Source of the DNA: QNZT01 sp964573205
GTDB lineage: Bacteria; Campylobacterota; Campylobacteria; Campylobacterales; QNZT01
NCBI GenBank assembly: GCA_964573205.1
Contig: CAZNIT010000033.1
Location: 1-62,078 of the forward strand
Length of the DNA stretch: 62,078 nucleotides
Direction of reading: 5' to 3'
Below, piece after piece: positions 44,541-52,201 of the stretch. Below the pieces are notes generated by a model. It did not search any database, was not told the DNA's origin, and saw only the letters and a program-made list of their open reading frames with translations. The first letter of the stretch is position 1. Each line of letters begins with the position of its first letter. A program made the position numbers and the translations under genes.

Positions 44541-45320
44541 ATGTTAAAAAACAGTCTATTATCAACTATATTTATATTTGCACTATTTGTCGGCGCTTGT
44601 AGCACTAAGAGCAAACCTCCTATCGATACGAACACCTCACTAAAATCCGTGCCCGCAAAAAAATTTCCTAAAACCTGCTTTAAACCGAATTCGCTCTCAC
44701 TCGAAAAGATCATAAAAGAGAAGAAAATCAAAAAAGGCACTAAGATATATATAAGAGTTTTCAAATTGGAAAGAGAGCTCGAATTGTGGGCGAAAAAAGA
44801 TCTGACATATACTCTTCTTAAAACTTATCCGATTTGCAAATATTCCGGCAAACTGGGGCCCAAGCAAAGAAGCGGCGACAAACAAGCACCTGAGGGAGTC
44901 TATGTATTGACAAAAAGGAGTCTTCATCCAAACAGCAAATACCACTTGGCTTTGAACATACAATATCCGAATCGATACGATAGACGCCATCGTCGTACCG
45001 GTTCACACATCATGATTCACGGACGATGTTCTTCTACCGGCTGTTTCGCTATGGGAGACGCTCAAATTGAAGAGATCTATAAAATAGTAAAAGAGTCATT
45101 TGAAAACGATAACAAATTTATCTATGTGGCGATATATCCTTTTCGTATGACAAATAAAAATCTCAACCTATATAAAGGGACTTATTGGTACGATTTCTGG
45201 CTGAATCTAAAAACGGGATACGATATGTTCGAAGAGACGAAAGTTCCTCCTTTTGTAGGCGTGAAAGATAAAAAATATGTTTTTCAAAAAAGAGGATACA
45301 GCCTCTTAACACATAATTAA
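44541..45320 (+). CDS. Lipoprotein L,D-transpeptidase family (YafK-type) murein enzyme
   Basis: The 259-residue protein has a lipobox VGAC (Cys20) and a YkuD-fold catalytic domain (about 65-235). The motif HGRCSSTGC gives His160 and the catalytic Cys168, within IMIHG...FAMGDAQIEEIY, the YafK signature; KRSLHPNSKYHLALNIQYPN and GDKQAPEGVY also match. E. coli YafK (DpaA) cleaves Braun lipoprotein from peptidoglycan, and Campylobacter Pgp2 trims peptide stems to shape helical cells, so an LD-transpeptidase or LD-peptidase role is equally possible. Confidence 0.85.
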   Translation: MLKNSLLSTIFIFALFVGACSTKSKPPIDTNTSLKSVPAKKFPKTCFKPNSLSLEKIIKEKKIKKGTKIYIRVFKLERELELWAKKDLTYTLLKTYPICKYSGKLGPKQRSGDKQAPEGVYVLTKRSLHPNSKYHLALNIQYPNRYDRRHRRTGSHIMIHGRCSSTGCFAMGDAQIEEIYKIVKESFENDNKFIYVAIYPFRMTNKNLNLYKGTYWYDFWLNLKTGYDMFEETKVPPFVGVKDKKYVFQKRGYSLLTHN

Positions 45321-45331
45321 CACAAAGAGTT

Positions 45332-45407
45332 TATAATTGTTCCAAAGATACCTTAAAACCAAACACTCCTACTACTTGACATACTTCCTAAATGAGAAGG
45401 TATCTTT
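45332..45407 (+). promoter_or_regulatory. Promoter and leader inverted repeat upstream of the NosL cluster
   Basis: TATAAT (45332-45337) is followed, near the expected transcription start, by AAAGATACCTT (45344-45354) whose exact complement AAGGTATCTTT lies at 45397-45407. A transcript from this promoter could pair its first bases with the region just before the first NosL gene. TTGACA occurs between the arms (45376-45381), so an internal promoter is an alternative. It may instead serve as a transpeptidase-gene terminator. Confidence 0.4.
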
Positions 45408-45428
45408 TATATCTTCGAAAGGAAGCTT

Positions 45429-46058
45429 ATGAAAATTGTTCTTATCTTTATTTTCTCAATTACGTTTACTTTTGCACAATACAACTTCATGCTCGTTAAA
45501 AAAGGCGAGAAAATCGCACATGTTCTTTGTGATGAAAACAAGCTGAAAAATATACGTTTTAGCGACGAAAAAGATGCTCTATCGAAAATACCCAAAAGCG
45601 GCATATGTACCAAACTATCCGATTCCCAATTAAAAGCGGTAGCGGCCTTCGTTACGACAAAAACGCCCAAAGAAGAGAGTTATCCGACCATTACGGTACC
45701 CAAAGATGCGAAATGTAAAATCTGCGGTATGTACGTTGCGAAATATCCTAAATGGGTATCGTTAATGCAAACTGCGGCAAAAGAGAAGCTTTACTTCGAC
45801 GGAGTGAAAGATATGATGAAATATTACTTCGCTCATAAAGATGAAAAATTCGATCCGATTCTCGTAAACGATTTTTATACGTTAAAACCGATAAACGCAA
45901 AAAAGGCTTTTTTCGTAATAGGATCTAATGTTTACGGACCGATGGGTGAAGAGCTTATACCTTTTAAAAAAGAGGAAGATGCGAAAATCTTTTTAAAAGA
46001 GCATAAAGGCGAAAAGATAATCACTTTCGAGCAAATAATGCCAAAATATCTCTACTAG
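45429..46058 (+). CDS. NosL-family protein (first copy)
   Basis: The 209-residue protein has a signal peptide (about 1-16). The C-terminal NosL domain has the copper-site motif KCKICGMYVAKYP (Cys96, Cys99, Met101), FDGVKDMMKY and the later FFVIGSNVYGPMGEELIPF segment with Met172. The N-terminal part (about 18-85) has Cys34 and Cys60 and may be an extra domain. NosL is a periplasmic Cu(I) chaperone for nitrous oxide reductase, but no nosZ is in this window. It begins a seven-gene run with very short gaps. RBS AAGGAAG. Confidence 0.82.
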   Translation: MKIVLIFIFSITFTFAQYNFMLVKKGEKIAHVLCDENKLKNIRFSDEKDALSKIPKSGICTKLSDSQLKAVAAFVTTKTPKEESYPTITVPKDAKCKICGMYVAKYPKWVSLMQTAAKEKLYFDGVKDMMKYYFAHKDEKFDPILVNDFYTLKPINAKKAFFVIGSNVYGPMGEELIPFKKEEDAKIFLKEHKGEKIITFEQIMPKYLY

Positions 46059-46064
46059 GAGTTC

Positions 46065-46322
46065 ATTACGAAATATACAGTCGTTTTATTGACGGTTTTT
46101 ACGATTTTAATACTCGGATTCGTTCTGATCTTTTTCGATGCGTCTAGCCGAGTAAAAGATGAAAAATCGATCATATCCGTTTCAGCCGTTACGAAGTTGC
46201 CACCGCCGATACTGAGTGCGAATCTCTTTGAGAGCAGATTCCGCTCGTATAGAGATTATAGAGATCATTCATATCCCTCTATGAGACCTATTGATTATCT
46301 TGGATTCGTATATGCAAAATAG
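46065..46322 (+). CDS. Small single-span membrane protein with non-ATG start
   Basis: This frame continues upstream of its only standard start (TTG 46089), which has no ribosome site, to AGGAG (46057-46061). Initiation is most likely at ATT (46065) or ACG (46068), giving about 85 residues. It has an N-terminal hydrophobic segment (VVLLTVFTILILGFVLIFF) and a polar tail with KLPPPI and YRDYRDHSY. I recognise no family. It lies between the first NosL gene and the ABC permease, overlapping the latter's start by 11 bases. Confidence 0.55.
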   Translation: MTKYTVVLLTVFTILILGFVLIFFDASSRVKDEKSIISVSAVTKLPPPILSANLFESRFRSYRDYRDHSYPSMRPIDYLGFVYAK

Positions 46323-47487
46323 TTTTTTGAATTTTTTGGCACTTTTAGTTTACAAACACAAATCGAAACATATCGCCGTATTTTTAATCTCTACTCTTCT
46401 TATCGCCGTATTGGCGTCGTTTATGTTTTTAACCTCTTCGATCAAACATGACGCTCTTATAGCGTTGAAACAGCAGCCGGACTTTACGATTCAGCGTCTA
46501 ATAGGGGGTAGAAGCGTCGATATACCGATAAAACGGATGGAAGATTACGGCAATATTACCGGAGTCAGCTATGTTTCGGCGAGAGTTTTCGGAAGATATT
46601 TCACTCCCGACAGAAAACGCTATTTCACGATTATAGGAGTTGATCTCTTCGACGAACAACTCGTCAAATGGGTAAAAGAGATATTAGGTAAAACGGATAT
46701 AAAAAGATTTTTATCAAAAAACAATATGATCGTCGGTTCGAGCGTAAAAGAGTATCTGCATCAAAATTATTATGATAGTTATTTTAACTTCACCACCCCT
46801 TACGGTAAAAACGTAAAGGTCGATATATTCGGATACCTCGATAAACAAAGCGATATTATCGGATCGGACTTCATACTTATGCGAATAGATCTGGCAAGAG
46901 AAATATTGGGAATAGATTCCGACTTCGCAACCGATATCGTACTGAATATTCCCAATCCGGCCGAAAGGGAAAATATAAAATTTAAACTACTCTCGTTAAA
47001 CTACGATACGAGAATCATAACAAAAGACGAACTTTTTAAAGAGTACGAAAACCTTTTCAATTACAAAGGAGGAGTTTTTCTTGCAGGATTCATCGTATCT
47101 CTTTTAACCTTTATGCTCATATTGTATCAACGCTACTCAATGATAAACTCCAGCGACAAAAAGGAGATAGCTATCCTCAGAGCCGTGGGATGGAGTATAA
47201 AAGATGTCATAAAGCTCAAATTGACGGAATCGATCGTTATCGCCGTAATGGCGTTTTTTACGGGCATAATAACCGCTTACGTATATGTTTTTTATTTTGG
47301 AGCCCCTATTTTAAAAAATCTCTTTATAGGTTTTGGAAATCTCCCGACCTCAATAAATTTTACGCCTGTCGTCAACACCGGTGAACTCGTATCTATGTTT
47401 TTGATTTTTATCATACCGTTTACGGCTTCCATACTCATACCGGTTTGGAAAATAGCGATTACCGATTCGACCGAGGCGCTAAGATGA
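46312..47487 (+). CDS. FtsX/LolE-type ABC transporter permease
   Basis: I choose the ATG at 46312 (391 residues). The topology is one N-terminal membrane segment (about 22-45), a long periplasmic domain (45-265), and three C-terminal segments, as in MacB, FtsX and LolC/E. The motif KKEIAILRAVGWSIKDVIKLKL before the third segment is the FtsX-type coupling helix. These proteins use ATP for mechanotransmission across the periplasm rather than classic import. The ATPase gene starts within its stop codon. Confidence 0.8.
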   Translation: MQNSFLNFLALLVYKHKSKHIAVFLISTLLIAVLASFMFLTSSIKHDALIALKQQPDFTIQRLIGGRSVDIPIKRMEDYGNITGVSYVSARVFGRYFTPDRKRYFTIIGVDLFDEQLVKWVKEILGKTDIKRFLSKNNMIVGSSVKEYLHQNYYDSYFNFTTPYGKNVKVDIFGYLDKQSDIIGSDFILMRIDLAREILGIDSDFATDIVLNIPNPAERENIKFKLLSLNYDTRIITKDELFKEYENLFNYKGGVFLAGFIVSLLTFMLILYQRYSMINSSDKKEIAILRAVGWSIKDVIKLKLTESIVIAVMAFFTGIITAYVYVFYFGAPILKNLFIGFGNLPTSINFTPVVNTGELVSMFLIFIIPFTASILIPVWKIAITDSTEALR

Positions 47488-48152
47488 TAGAACTTAAAAA
47501 TATATATAAAACTTTCAATCAAAACGGAACTCATGAGTTTACGGCTTTAAAAGATATTTCGCTAAAAATAGAAGAGAATGAACTGGTAATCATAAAAGGA
47601 GTAAGCGGAAGCGGAAAGTCAACACTTCTAGCCATCATAGCTTCACTTTTGAAACCGACTAGCGGTGAGATAACGGTAGAGAGTAAAAAAATAGCGAAAC
47701 TTCCCGATTTGCATGCATCCGACTTTCGAGCTTCGGTGATCGGATTTATATTTCAATCGTTCAATCTTTTTGAACATTTGAGCGTAAAAGAGAATGTGAG
47801 CGTACCTCTTGTTCCGCTGAAATTAAAGCAAAAGAGCATAGACGAAAAGGTGAAAAAAGCACTTTTACTAGCTAATATTTCACACAAAGAAAATAGTACC
47901 GTAAAAAATCTCTCCGGCGGAGAAAAACAAAGAACCGCAATAGCGAGAGCACTGGTCAACAATCCTAAAATCATTCTTTGTGACGAACCTACGGCAAACC
48001 TAGATCAAGAAAACTCAAAAGCTTTTTTAAAGGTGGTAACGAAACTAAAAGAGAAGGGTTTTACAATCGTTATAGCGACACACGATACCGTTTTCGACTC
48101 TTATGATCAAGTCGATAGAATCATCAATATGCAAAATGCCAAGATCGTATAA
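47484..48152 (+). CDS. ABC transporter ATP-binding protein (LolD/MacB type)
   Basis: The ATG at 47484 (222 residues) overlaps the permease stop as ATGA. Walker A GVSGSGKST (39-47), Q-loop IFQSFNLFEHL, signature LSGGEKQRTAIARAL, Walker B IILCDEPTANLD and the H-loop THD are all intact. It is the LolD-like class that pairs with FtsX-type permeases. The upstream frame to 47445 is ignored. Confidence 0.88.
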   Translation: MIELKNIYKTFNQNGTHEFTALKDISLKIEENELVIIKGVSGSGKSTLLAIIASLLKPTSGEITVESKKIAKLPDLHASDFRASVIGFIFQSFNLFEHLSVKENVSVPLVPLKLKQKSIDEKVKKALLLANISHKENSTVKNLSGGEKQRTAIARALVNNPKIILCDEPTANLDQENSKAFLKVVTKLKEKGFTIVIATHDTVFDSYDQVDRIINMQNAKIV

Positions 48153-49115
48153 ATGGATATATTTTTATCAAATCAGGTACAAATTTTTCTCTTTAGCGAA
48201 AGTATAATATATCTAATATCTCTTATCGCATTTATCGCCTCGATCGTCATAGTCAAAGAGTGGAACTTCAACAGCACTTCACCTAAACAGTACAAACTGG
48301 AAAAACGCTCTTTTTTAATTATGACGATAATCGTTTTGACATTGTGGATAAAAATCGCTCTTTTGGCATATTTTGTTTATACGATAGATTCCATATCCGT
48401 TTTGATTCCCGGAGCGATGTGTGCCGCCGGTGTCATATCGGCAAACCAGTACGGAAACCCGCTTTTGTTTTTGAAAATAGCACTACTGTTTTTAACAGGA
48501 ATTTGGCTTATTTTGAACTCCCTCGATCAAAAAGCCGAAGATTATCCCTACTTTAAAACCAAACTGTGGTTTTACATAGCCGTATTTTTACTTTTAAGTG
48601 CGGAATTCTACCTTGACTTCGCCTATTTCTCACATATTTCGACCGATGATACGGTACAGTGTTGTTCGGCGATATTCGGACTCTCGGGAGACAATCACAT
48701 TCCTTTAAATTTAAATGTTTTAACACTTTTAGCAATTTTTTATATCCTTTATATTTTAACGGTTTTATTGAGTATTCAAAGATATCCGTTCACTCTCTTT
48801 GTAATCTCTTTGCTATTTTTATATTTCGCATACCAGAGCGTAGTCCACTTTTTCGGTACGTACATTTATGAACTTCCATCTCACAAATGTCCTTTTTGTA
48901 TGCTTCAAAAAGAGTACGGTTTTGTCGGCTACTTCCTTTGGGGAACCCTATTCCTCGGAGTTTTTTTCGGTATAAGTAATTTTATCCTCAAGATTTTAAT
49001 CTCCTATGAAGATAAACGACTTTACCGCTTTACGATAATTTTTAACACAATTTTTGTCATACTATGCACTTTATATGTTCTAATCTATTATATTCGAAAC
49101 GGAGTTTGGTTATGA
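48153..49115 (+). CDS. Polytopic membrane protein with CPFC motif (unknown function)
   Basis: The 320-residue protein has about eight membrane segments and starts directly after the ATPase stop. Five cysteines stand out in or next to membrane segments: Cys90 (GAMCAAG), Cys170-Cys171 (VQCCSAIFG), and the CxxC pair Cys246/249 in HKCPFCMLQKEYG. The CPFC motif resembles thiol-disulfide or metal-binding sites of DsbB/VKOR-like and copper proteins, but I cannot assign a family. Its place between an ABC transporter and NosL suggests that it handles copper or thiols for that module. Confidence 0.65.
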   Translation: MDIFLSNQVQIFLFSESIIYLISLIAFIASIVIVKEWNFNSTSPKQYKLEKRSFLIMTIIVLTLWIKIALLAYFVYTIDSISVLIPGAMCAAGVISANQYGNPLLFLKIALLFLTGIWLILNSLDQKAEDYPYFKTKLWFYIAVFLLLSAEFYLDFAYFSHISTDDTVQCCSAIFGLSGDNHIPLNLNVLTLLAIFYILYILTVLLSIQRYPFTLFVISLLFLYFAYQSVVHFFGTYIYELPSHKCPFCMLQKEYGFVGYFLWGTLFLGVFFGISNFILKILISYEDKRLYRFTIIFNTIFVILCTLYVLIYYIRNGVWL

Positions 49116-49615
49116 AAAAATTTTTACCGCTACTTACCATCTTGCTGATAGCCGCGATAGTCGCCATCGTCTTTATCTCTCTCTCCAAAAAAGAGAAGAT
49201 GATCACCATCCAAAAAGGAAATATACAAAAACTTCCTCTAAAAATCGAAAAAGGTCATGTCAATGACACCGAGTGTAAAATGATCATAACGGATACCACG
49301 TACGCCGCCGAAGCCGTCGCACCAAACGGAGACACCTGGTTTTTCGACGATCCGGGATGTATGATAAAATGGCTCAAGGGTAAACCTTTTGAAAAAGAGG
49401 CAAAACTTTGGGTAAAAGCGGTCGATACGAAAAAGTGGATAGACGCAAAAAAGGCATGGTACTCTCTTACGGATCCGACACCTATGCACTACGGATTTGG
49501 AGCTAGAGAAGTTAAAAAAGACGGCTATATAAACTTTGAAGAGATGAGACTAAAGATGCTTCGAGGGGAAAATATGAGTGATCCGAGAATAAGAAAAAGA
49601 CTTCTAGGACTCTAA
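49112..49615 (+). CDS. NosL-family protein (second copy, membrane-anchored)
   Basis: The ATG at 49112 (167 residues) has GGAG upstream and overlaps the previous stop by four bases. An N-terminal membrane anchor (5-24) leads to a NosL-like domain with TECKMII (Cys55, Met57), FFDDPGCMIKWL (Cys83, Met84), then ATP-independent fold markers AKLWVKAVDTKKWIDAKKAWYSL and TPMHYGFGA (Met125, His126). It differs strongly from the first NosL, lacking the CxxCGM pair, so the two probably have different steps in Cu(I) handover. Confidence 0.75.
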   Translation: MKKFLPLLTILLIAAIVAIVFISLSKKEKMITIQKGNIQKLPLKIEKGHVNDTECKMIITDTTYAAEAVAPNGDTWFFDDPGCMIKWLKGKPFEKEAKLWVKAVDTKKWIDAKKAWYSLTDPTPMHYGFGAREVKKDGYINFEEMRLKMLRGENMSDPRIRKRLLGL

Positions 49616-49616
49616 T

Positions 49617-50330
49617 ATGGAAGCTATAAACATAATCGGCATTATGACCATAGCTTTTTTGGGTTCGTTCGGACACTGCATAGGTATGTGCGGAGGTATA
49701 GTTTTAGCTTACACCGCTACTAAAGTCGATGAAAAATGGGGAAAAACAAAACAGGCGATTTCACATATAAGTTACTCTTTGGGACGGATTTTGACATATA
49801 CCATTTTAGGAGCGATCTTCGGCTATATCGGCGGTGTCGCGACATTTAACAACACCGCAAACGGTACATTGCTCGTTATTGCCGGTATATTCATGCTGCT
49901 AGCGGGGCTTTCATTAATTGGAAAGGTAAAATTTTTGACCGCTATCGAATATTCGTTTTCAAAAAGCGGGTGGTATCAAAACAGTTTTAAAAAGTTACTT
50001 CATGCAAACACTCTTAGCAGCTTTTTCATCTTGGGTATGTTAAACGGCCTTCTTCCTTGCGGTTTCGTCTATTTTTTCGCTATAACGGCCGCAAGTACCG
50101 GAAGTCCTTTATGGGGAGCTTTTGTAATGTTCATATTCGGCCTAAGTACGGTGCCGGCACTATTTTCATTAGGTTTTTTCGTAGGGCTTTTCAAACGGAC
50201 GGAACTTAGAAATACTATGATAAAACTAGCGGCTATTTTAGTCGTCGCATACGGATGTTTCACCATTTATAACGGATACAAATACTTGACACAACCGCAA
50301 AGAACTCTACTTCAATGCCATGAGGGGTAA
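49617..50330 (+). CDS. Sulfite exporter TauE/SafE / DsbD_2-type membrane protein
   Basis: The 237-residue protein has six to seven membrane segments. GHCIGMCGG near the start (Cys21, Cys25) and LNGLLPCGFVYF (Cys148) are the hallmarks of the UreH/DsbD_2-like family related to CcdA, often found with cytochrome oxidase and copper assembly genes. It may move reducing equivalents or metal across the membrane. It is one base after the second NosL gene and ends the cluster. Confidence 0.8.
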   Translation: MEAINIIGIMTIAFLGSFGHCIGMCGGIVLAYTATKVDEKWGKTKQAISHISYSLGRILTYTILGAIFGYIGGVATFNNTANGTLLVIAGIFMLLAGLSLIGKVKFLTAIEYSFSKSGWYQNSFKKLLHANTLSSFFILGMLNGLLPCGFVYFFAITAASTGSPLWGAFVMFIFGLSTVPALFSLGFFVGLFKRTELRNTMIKLAAILVVAYGCFTIYNGYKYLTQPQRTLLQCHEG

Positions 50331-50435
50331 ATAAGCTAATAACAACAATATCCATACAACAATTAGTCATATAGACTCAATAATACTAATATTAAATACT
50401 AAAGATATTTAAGTGCCTTATCAGTAATATTGAGA

Positions 50436-50446
50436 TACAATATCTC
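50436..50446 (+). promoter_or_regulatory. Promoter of the rhodanese gene
   Basis: TACAAT (50436-50441) is a reasonable -10 box, about 29 bases before the ATG. It lies inside the small dyad GAGATA-CAA-TATCTC (50432-50446). The rest of the 139-base gap is AT-rich with no recognised element. Confidence 0.4.
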
Positions 50447-50469
50447 TATCTTAAATGAAGGAGCTGATT

Positions 50470-50865
50470 ATGTCAGAAAAAAACAAAGAGCGGTTAAAAA
50501 TTATCATTTCGTTAAACGGACAAAAAGATGAGTTGGGAAATATAGATCTCCATAAAGCGAGGGAACTTATAATGGATGCGGGAGCGATACTGTTGGATGT
50601 AAGACCACCCGTAAAGGTTAAAGGTGAAAACGCTCAAGAGGCAGGAATCGTAAATGCTTACTACACTCCTTATACCGAATTTTTCGAATATCTTGACATT
50701 TTACCCGAAGATCACACAACACCGATTATTACCGCATGTGTTAGAGGTTGGTATTCTAACCGTATTATGGGTTATTTGGAAATGATGGGATATGAAAACG
50801 TATTTGCTTTAAATACGACTATCGAGGATTTGATTGAAGTACATCACGCCCATGCCGATAAATAG
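50470..50865 (+). CDS. Rhodanese-like domain protein
   Basis: The ATG at 50470 (131 residues) follows AAGGAGCTGATT; the frame is open to 50455. It is a single rhodanese domain: GAILLDVRPPVKVK, then the active-site loop ACVRGWYSNRIMGYLEMMGYENVF with catalytic Cys. The substrate loop CVRGWYS is not the standard CxxGxR of sulfurtransferases, so the reaction is uncertain. A link to the copper cluster just upstream is possible. Confidence 0.75.
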   Translation: MSEKNKERLKIIISLNGQKDELGNIDLHKARELIMDAGAILLDVRPPVKVKGENAQEAGIVNAYYTPYTEFFEYLDILPEDHTTPIITACVRGWYSNRIMGYLEMMGYENVFALNTTIEDLIEVHHAHADK

Positions 50866-50869
50866 ACTA

Positions 50870-50895
50870 TCCGCCCTAAATTTAAAAAGGGCGGA
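50870..50895. terminator. Hairpin between convergent rhodanese and rubrerythrin genes
   Basis: TCCGCCCT and AGGGCGGA form a perfect eight-base-pair GC-rich stem around an A/T loop, centrally placed between two convergent stops. No long T-run follows, so termination may need help. Confidence 0.5.
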
Positions 50896-50915
50896 CAAAA
50901 TAAACGAAAGTAAGT

Positions 50916-51575
50916 CTATCCTACAGTTACATCTTTTGAGCGCTTTTTAAAATACTCTTGATCCACTCCGCATAAAGGACATTTAGCCGGAGCTTTTTTA
51001 CCTCTATGAACATGCCCGCACACTTCACAAACATACTCTTCTTCTTCGTCACTTTCGAAAAATCCTTCATCGATTAGAGCTTGTTTGAGTGCCAGATATT
51101 CAGCTTCGTGTTCTACTTCCACTTTACCGATAGCGTTAAATAGTCTGGCTATCGCTTTTTGATCTTCTTCTTTTGCTATCGCCGCAAAATTCGGATACAT
51201 CTCTTCGTGCTCGTATCTTTCACCGTCAGCGGCGTATTGAAGATTTTTTTGCGTAGTATCTAATTCTATATCATTTACCAATTTATTGTAAGCCTTAAAC
51301 TCCGCAAATGCATGATACTTTTCATTTAGCGCCGCTTCTCTAAAAAATCTCGCGATTCTATGAAATCCTTCGTTTTCGGCAACATCGGCAAAAAAGTCAT
51401 ATTTATTTCTTGCCTGTGACTCACCCGCAAACGCTTTCATAAGATTCACCGCCGTCAGATTTTCAGTTATGCACTCCATATCTTCACCACAACATACAAG
51501 AGTGCCGCCACCGACATTTTGCACTTCTACTTCGTTACCGCATTTATTACATCTGTAAGTTTCGTACTGTCTCAT
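50916..51575 (-). CDS. Desulforubrerythrin (desulforedoxin-rubrerythrin-rubredoxin fusion)
   Basis: The 219-residue protein has three iron sites. An N-terminal desulforedoxin-type domain (CNKCG and the CC pair, about 9-30), a four-helix diiron rubrerythrin domain (about 40-175) with helices ESQARNKYDFFAD, EKYHAFAEF and EVEHEAEYLALK, and a C-terminal rubredoxin domain (CEVCGHVHRG...CPLCG). This order is known from Campylobacter jejuni, where the protein reduces hydrogen peroxide. It follows the ferritin-like gene by 12 bases in the same direction. Confidence 0.93.
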   Translation of the reverse strand: MRQYETYRCNKCGNEVEVQNVGGGTLVCCGEDMECITENLTAVNLMKAFAGESQARNKYDFFADVAENEGFHRIARFFREAALNEKYHAFAEFKAYNKLVNDIELDTTQKNLQYAADGERYEHEEMYPNFAAIAKEEDQKAIARLFNAIGKVEVEHEAEYLALKQALIDEGFFESDEEEEYVCEVCGHVHRGKKAPAKCPLCGVDQEYFKKRSKDVTVG

Positions 51576-51587
51576 TTTCGCTCCTTT

Positions 51588-52100
51588 TTATAGTTTGCTT
51601 TTTATACTATCGACAAATTCGGTAATATCATCATGCAATGCTTGCAAATCCTCTTCATGCTCCACCTCATCGGCTAATATTTCACTAACTATGTCATAAG
51701 TTACGATATCTTTATCTTTTGTAAGTTCCGCAAGATCCGAATAGGTACTAATAGCACACTGTTCACCTTTTATAGCATCCTGCAAGATGGCAACTACATC
51801 AAAATCTTCCGGTGTTTCATATCCGCAATTTGTATGAGTGAACCAATCCTGAGGACTAAGCAACGGAGTACCTCCAAGCTGTAAAATTCTATCTGCTACC
51901 ATATTCGCATGTCTTAACTCATCCGCGGCATGTTGATCCAGCTCCGCGATAGCCGCATCTTTCATGATACCTTTTATAACTTTTGACTCTATAAAATATT
52001 GATAATAAGCAAGCCATTCATCCGCATACGCTTTATTTAAAAGTTTAATAACCTCATCTATTTCTATCCCTTTGATAATCGAGTTGCCTCTTACAGCCAT
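51588..52100 (-). CDS. Ferritin-like / Dps-like diiron protein
   Basis: The 170-residue four-helix-bundle protein has ferritin-type carboxylate and histidine ligands: DEWLAYYQYF, DELRHANMVADRI, KGEQCAISTYSDLAE and DEVEHEEDLQAL, in the arrangement of the bacterioferritin/Dps-like (DPSL) group. A cysteine pair (Cys98 and Cys119 area, TNCGYE and GEQCA) fits the thioferritin-like variant. It stores iron or consumes peroxide, and is first in a two-gene unit with the rubrerythrin. Confidence 0.8.
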   Translation of the reverse strand: MAVRGNSIIKGIEIDEVIKLLNKAYADEWLAYYQYFIESKVIKGIMKDAAIAELDQHAADELRHANMVADRILQLGGTPLLSPQDWFTHTNCGYETPEDFDVVAILQDAIKGEQCAISTYSDLAELTKDKDIVTYDIVSEILADEVEHEEDLQALHDDITEFVDSIKSKL

Positions 52101-52115
52101 CTCTTCTCCTTTAAG

Positions 52116-52127
52116 TAATAATTATTA
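52116..52127 (-). promoter_or_regulatory. Fur/PerR-like palindrome upstream of the ferritin-like gene
   Basis: TAATAATTATTA, a perfect twelve-base palindrome, lies 16 bases upstream of the ferritin-like ATG and overlaps the likely untranslated leader. AT-rich TAAT dyads of this type are bound by Fur and PerR in Campylobacterota, which control iron and peroxide genes. Confidence 0.5.
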
Positions 52128-52201
52128 ATGGATATTTTTTCTCCATTTGTAATTATACAGCTTTACTACTTAAAGGAAAATTATTTTCCACTGGAATATC
52201 T

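Noticed and set aside
45429..49615. The two NosL genes as a recent duplication
   Set aside because: They differ in length, anchoring and metal motifs (CxxCGM against CKM and GCM), so they are old or independent family members.
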